Part shown: piece by piece, positions 60,334-64,000 of the stretch
Layout: the number at the start of each line of letters is the position of its first letter
Position numbering within the stretch: the first letter of the stretch is position 1
Position numbers and translations under genes: made by a program
The notes under the pieces: model-generated
The model's database searches: none
Seen by the model: only the letters and a program-made list of their open reading frames with translations
Told to the model about the DNA's origin: nothing
NCBI RefSeq assembly: GCF_041740695.1
Contig: NZ_JBGSLK010000043.1
Span: forward strand, 95,403-159,402
DNA length: 64,000 nucleotides
DNA from: Haliscomenobacter sp041740695
GTDB lineage: Bacteria; Bacteroidota; Bacteroidia; Chitinophagales; Saprospiraceae
Reading direction: 5' to 3'

Positions 60334-61341
60334 ATGTATGTCAAAACGAAACATTATCTGCTGCTGCTCGGCTGTATCCTGTCCATTTTTAGCACTGCCC
60401 AAAGCGTGCAAGTACTCAGTGCTGGCACCAAAAGTTCTTTTCGAGGATTAAGTGTAGTCGACGACCAAACCCTCTGGGTCAGTGGTAGCTCAGGCACCGT
60501 GGGGCGATCCACCGACGGCGGCCAAAACTGGCAATGGCTGACAGTCAAAGGCTACGAAAAAACCGACTTCCGCGACATCGAAGCTTTTGACGCCCAAACC
60601 GCCGTCATCATGGGCATTGCGGCACCGGCCTATATCCTCAAAACCACCGATGGGGGCCAAAGCTGGAGCAAAGTCTACGAAAACCGCGATACTTCCATGT
60701 TCCTCGACGCCATGGATTTTGTAGATGCTCAGCACGGCATCGTCATCGGCGACCCCCTCCAAGGCCGGGTATTTATGGCCAAAACTGCCGATGGGGGCAA
60801 CAGTTGGCAGGAAGCACCCAATGCTGAACGGCCAGCTGTAGCCACGGGAGAAGCCTTTTTTGCCAGTAGTGGCACCAATATACGCTTGTACAGTCCTACT
60901 CAATACGCCCTGGCCAGCGGGGGAAAACAGGCCAACCTGTTTTTGTCGGGTAAAAAGATCAAGCTCCCTTTGATCCAGGGAAAAGAAACTACTGGTTCCA
61001 ACTCCATCGCTCTTAAGGGCAAAAAGACCTTGATCGTAGTCGGTGGTGATTTTATGACCAAAGATTCAACAACGCTCAATTGCTTTGTTTCCAAGAATGG
61101 GGGCAAAACGTTTTCCGCTCCCCAAACCAGCCCACACGGCTACCGCAGTTGTGTGGAGTATTTGGGGCAAAAAAACTGGATCGCCTGTGGCTTAAATGGG
61201 GTGGATTTCACGACCGATGAGGGCAAAAGCTGGTCTTGGATCAGCAAGGAAAGTTTCCACGTTTGCCGCAAGGCCAAAAATGGAAGCACGGTTTATTTTG
61301 CAGGTGGCGGTGGCCGGATCGGTAAATTGATCAGCAATTAA
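60334..61341 (+). CDS. YCF48/BNR-repeat beta-propeller protein, secreted
   Basis: A 335-aa protein. ATG 60334 gives a signal peptide (ending FSTAQ). Repeated Asp-box-type motifs S-T-D-G-G-x-x-W mark a propeller of the YCF48/sialidase type: STDGGQNWQWL, TTDGGQSWSKV, TADGGNSWQEA, SKNGGKTF, TTDEGKSWSWI. No sialidase catalytic residues can be assigned. It is often annotated as an oxidoreductase, without basis in the sequence. It lies 27 bp before the OMP gene on the same strand. Confidence 0.85.
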   Translation: MYVKTKHYLLLLGCILSIFSTAQSVQVLSAGTKSSFRGLSVVDDQTLWVSGSSGTVGRSTDGGQNWQWLTVKGYEKTDFRDIEAFDAQTAVIMGIAAPAYILKTTDGGQSWSKVYENRDTSMFLDAMDFVDAQHGIVIGDPLQGRVFMAKTADGGNSWQEAPNAERPAVATGEAFFASSGTNIRLYSPTQYALASGGKQANLFLSGKKIKLPLIQGKETTGSNSIALKGKKTLIVVGGDFMTKDSTTLNCFVSKNGGKTFSAPQTSPHGYRSCVEYLGQKNWIACGLNGVDFTTDEGKSWSWISKESFHVCRKAKNGSTVYFAGGGGRIGKLISN

Positions 61342-61368
61342 CTTTTACACTCACGAAAATCTAATCAT

Positions 61369-63789
61369 ATGCGCGGGTACGGAATTGCCGTTTTGCTGAG
61401 CTTAGTAGCAGCCATTGGTTGGGCACAAATGACCACAGATCTTCCTTTTGAACTGAAGATTCTGGATGAAAAACAAGCTCCCCTGATCGGAGCTACCGTA
61501 GAATTGCTCGGCAGCGCCTCCCCTACCCCACTGCAAATGGCGGTGAGTGACGAAGGTGGCCTGATCAATTTTGTGCTCAAAGCCAATACCACTTACACCC
61601 TCAAAATCCGCTACGTTGGGTACGCTGAACTCAGCACCGAGCTCAAGTCCGAAACCGTAACGACCCAAAAACTCAGCCTCAGCCTGCAACCCGACAGCAA
61701 AACCCTGGAGGGCGTCACCGTATCCGGGCGCAAATCCTTCATCCAACGGGTGCAAGGCAAAACCATCGTCAACGTCGACGCCTCAGTAACCAATGCCGGA
61801 ACCACCGTGCTCGAAGTATTGGAAAAATCACCCGGCGTGATGGTCGACCGCAACGGCGGCCTCAGCCTGATGGGCAAAACTGGCGTGCTGGTGCTGATCG
61901 ACGATAAACCCACCTACCTGAGCGGGGCAGAATTGACCAATCTCCTGAGTGGCATGAGTTCCACCCAAGTTGATCAAATCGAACTGATCACCAATCCCTC
62001 CGCCAAATACGACGCTAGCGGCAACGCGGGCATCATCAACATCAAGACCAAAAAGAACAAACAAAAGGGTTTCAACGGCAACCTGACCACGGCTTACGGC
62101 CAAGGTTTTTATCCCAAAAGCAACAACAGCCTGGCCTTCAACTACCGCAACGGACGCTTCAACAGCTACCTGACTTACAGCAGCAACTTCAATACCAACT
62201 ACACCCGCCTATACGCCTTGCGGGAATACTACAACCAAAACGACCAACTGGAATCCCGCCTGGATCAGCCAACCCTGCTGGTCAATCAGAGTTTCAACAA
62301 TACCCTCAAAACTGGCTTCGACTATTCTCTTTCGGACAAAACAACCCTGGGTTTGGGACTGACCGGCATTACCAATCGCCGCAAAGGCAGCGGCAATGCC
62401 CGGGTGGCCTGGGAGACACCCCTGGGACAAATCGATTCCAGCATCGCTACCCAAAGCAGCAGTTCAGGTCGGTTCAGATCGGGTGGATTCAACGTCTACG
62501 GCAAACACAACTTCAGCAAAACCCAACAGTTGTCCGTCGATTTTGACTGGCTCAAGTACGATATCGACAACAGCCAGTTGTTCCTCAATTCCCTGCTGGC
62601 CGCTGGTGGCTACAACGAAGGTGCCCGGGGGTATTTACCATCCCTCCTGGAAATTGCCTCCTTAAAAGTAGATTACAGCTGGCAAATCAACGACAATGGC
62701 AAGTGGGAAGCGGGTTATAAAAACTCCAACATCGACACCGACAATACCGCCGACTACGAAATTGGGAATGGCACGGCCTGGTACCAGGATTACGGCAAAA
62801 CCAATCGCTTCCTGTACCAAGAAAACATCCACGCCTTGTACAGCAGTTACGAGCAAAAGCTGGATCGTTTGTCCTTTCAGGTCGGTTTACGCTACGAACG
62901 CACCAATTACGACGCCCACCAGTTGGGCAACGTGGAGCGCCCGGATTCGGCTTTTTCCCGCAAATACGCCGGATTTTTTCCCTCAGGTTACCTGTCTTAT
63001 CAGCTGGATTCTTCCAATGTGTTGACCCTTACGGCAGGCCGACGCCTGGATCGCCCAGCCTTCCAACACCTCAACCCCTTTGTCAATATCCTCAACAAGT
63101 ACACCTATGAACGGGGCAATCCTTTTTTCCAACCCCAATACACCTGGAATCTGGAGTTGAGCCACCAGTACAAGGATTTCCTCACCACTGCGGTATCTTA
63201 TGGCATCATCAGGAATTATTTTTCACAGCTCTTCTTGTCGGAAGGAGAAGACATCCTGATTTATACGCGGGGCAATGTGGGTAAAATGTACAACCTGGGC
63301 CTATCCGTCGCCGCCAATTTTTCCCCAGCCAAATGGTGGTCTTTTAATGGCCAGGTGATTTTTAACAAAAAAGACTTTCAAGGTTTTCAGGACAGCAACT
63401 ATAGTTCGTCCGTCGCCCAGATTAATTTTAGTGTCAACAACCAGTTTCAATTGGGCAAGGTGTACAGTGGTGAAATTTCGGGAAGCTACACCACGCGTTC
63501 GCGCAACGACATCCAGGAACTCCTCTACGATTCCGGGCAATTGTCTTTTGGTGTATCCCGACCTGTACTGAAAAAACAGGGTACACTCAAACTCAGCGTC
63601 AGGGATCTTTTGCATACCCGGATCATGGAAGGTTTGACCGATTTCCCGGATGCAGAGGAGTATTTCATCATCCACTGGGATTCGCGGGTAGTCAATCTGG
63701 CTTTTTCGTATCGTTTTGGGAAGCCACTAAAGTCGGCGCGGCGGAATGGTGGTGCGGCGAGTGATGAGATGGAGCGGGTGGGGAATTGA
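61369..63789 (+). CDS. TonB-dependent receptor-like outer-membrane beta-barrel protein
   Basis: An 806-aa outer-membrane protein. Signal peptide 1-20 (ending GWAQ), carboxypeptidase-regulatory-like domain (about 25-110; FELKILDEKQAPLIGATVEL), TonB plug-like domain (TIVNVDASVTNAGTTVLEVLEKSPGVMVDRNGGLSL; GVLVLIDDKPTYLSG) and an OMP_b-brl_3-type barrel. A mid-barrel signature is LTLTAGRRLDRPAFQHLNPF, and the end region is VVNLAFSYRFGKP. No SusD partner. These receptors may import small ligands or assemble surface proteins. A group II intron end lies 73 bp downstream. Confidence 0.9.
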   Translation: MRGYGIAVLLSLVAAIGWAQMTTDLPFELKILDEKQAPLIGATVELLGSASPTPLQMAVSDEGGLINFVLKANTTYTLKIRYVGYAELSTELKSETVTTQKLSLSLQPDSKTLEGVTVSGRKSFIQRVQGKTIVNVDASVTNAGTTVLEVLEKSPGVMVDRNGGLSLMGKTGVLVLIDDKPTYLSGAELTNLLSGMSSTQVDQIELITNPSAKYDASGNAGIINIKTKKNKQKGFNGNLTTAYGQGFYPKSNNSLAFNYRNGRFNSYLTYSSNFNTNYTRLYALREYYNQNDQLESRLDQPTLLVNQSFNNTLKTGFDYSLSDKTTLGLGLTGITNRRKGSGNARVAWETPLGQIDSSIATQSSSSGRFRSGGFNVYGKHNFSKTQQLSVDFDWLKYDIDNSQLFLNSLLAAGGYNEGARGYLPSLLEIASLKVDYSWQINDNGKWEAGYKNSNIDTDNTADYEIGNGTAWYQDYGKTNRFLYQENIHALYSSYEQKLDRLSFQVGLRYERTNYDAHQLGNVERPDSAFSRKYAGFFPSGYLSYQLDSSNVLTLTAGRRLDRPAFQHLNPFVNILNKYTYERGNPFFQPQYTWNLELSHQYKDFLTTAVSYGIIRNYFSQLFLSEGEDILIYTRGNVGKMYNLGLSVAANFSPAKWWSFNGQVIFNKKDFQGFQDSNYSSSVAQINFSVNNQFQLGKVYSGEISGSYTTRSRNDIQELLYDSGQLSFGVSRPVLKKQGTLKLSVRDLLHTRIMEGLTDFPDAEEYFIIHWDSRVVNLAFSYRFGKPLKSARRNGGAASDEMERVGN

Positions 63790-63862
63790 GTTTGTATGGA
63801 GATGAAGTGCTCAAATTTTTCAAAATCCCACCAAAGCGGCATATTTTTTCACAAAGAAAACA

Positions 63863-64000
63863 GTAGAGTAGAGAGAAGCGGCGCCGCCGCTTCTCCCCCT
63901 CGTCAAACCGTACGTGCGGTTTTCCCGCATACGGCTTTCCTATGATCTTCGTCATCAGCTTTCACAGGCGAACACCTCTGCCAGTGTATTTTGTCGGGTC
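63863..64000 (-). mobile_element. Group II intron, 3' end (runs off the window)
   Basis: The minus strand shows domain V as a 34-nt hairpin (63904-63937) beginning AAGCCGTATGCGGG and ending CACGTACGGTTTG, with the catalytic AGC and the two-base bulge. Domain VI follows (63863-63903), a long stem around GAAGCGGC/GCCGCTTC with one unpaired A at 63869. This A is 7 nt from the 3' end CTACTCTAC, the standard branch-point distance. The intron therefore ends at 63863. The body and any reverse-transcriptase gene lie beyond 64000. Confidence 0.85.
63904..63937 (-). ncRNA. Group II intron domain V
   Basis: 34-nt catalytic hairpin: stem AAGCCGTATGCGG / CCGCACGTACGGTTT with a GAAA-like tetraloop region and the AC bulge. 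This is the most conserved intron part and fixes the strand as minus. Confidence 0.85.

Noticed and set aside
60334..61341. Oxidoreductase or sialidase function for the propeller protein
   Set aside because: Only Asp-box/YCF48-type repeats are visible; no cofactor motif or sialidase catalytic residues.

Overview
The window reads as chromosomal DNA of a Bacteroidota bacterium, most likely of the Saprospiria (a Haliscomenobacter-like organism; this lineage guess is inference). Supporting evidence: three SusC-type TonB-dependent receptors and two SusD-type lipoproteins, a type A T9SS sorting tail, GldM-like domains, a PafA-type phosphatase, FG-GAP/ASPIC proteins, and promoters of the Bacteroidota form TTTG-N19-21-TAnnTTTG with few Shine-Dalgarno sequences. 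No tRNA, rRNA, CRISPR array or phage module was seen.

Layout. 0.1-6.7 kb (+): a formylglycine-generating-enzyme lipoprotein, a DinB-like protein, an M16 protease, a relic gene end, and a tight Uma2 / secreted protein / RNA-ligase operon. 6.8-15.5 kb (-): an accessory cluster that looks like a double-glycine peptide export and disulfide-bonding system. It holds a C39-peptidase ABC exporter, a HlyD adaptor, a four-helix-bundle protein, an HTH protein, a four-cysteine lipoprotein, a 94-aa four-cysteine peptide with a GG site, a TlpA-like protein without its active-site cysteines, and a C39-like/VKOR/thioredoxin fusion. Its centre is markedly AT-rich. 16-20.6 kb: a SusCD pair. 20.7-28.4 kb: pafA, a BlaI/M56 sensor pair whose sensor carries a GldM-like tail, a stand-alone GldM-like protein, a T9SS-exported protein, an astacin-like protease and a small beta-barrel. 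28.5-34 kb (-): a REP-associated (RAYT-type) transposase and a second SusCD pair.

34.4-47.5 kb: an aspartyl protease with PDZ domain, rplU and an extended rpmA, mgsA, a DUF2911 protein, an epimerase, a Rof-like protein, a beta-helix lipoprotein, an RHH/HNH pair, a DUF5995 protein, an ACT protein divergent from aspartate kinase, a probable structured ncRNA, and purH. 47.6-53.3 kb: coaX with an outer-membrane protein, then an ABC importer operon whose binding protein is fused to an OmpA domain. 53.7-63.8 kb (+): an unpaired SusC-like receptor, a large FG-GAP/ASPIC lipoprotein, a YCF48-like propeller protein and an outer-membrane beta-barrel protein. The right edge enters the 3' end of a group II intron on the minus strand.

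The most unusual feature is the intergenic DNA. Many gene ends carry long, near-perfect hairpins. Their arms are built from a short word repeated locally and different at each locus, while the centres fall into shared core families. A separate set of GGGCGACC...GGTCGCCC palindromes matches the REP type expected for the resident transposase, and one perfect palindrome sits in frame inside that transposase gene.
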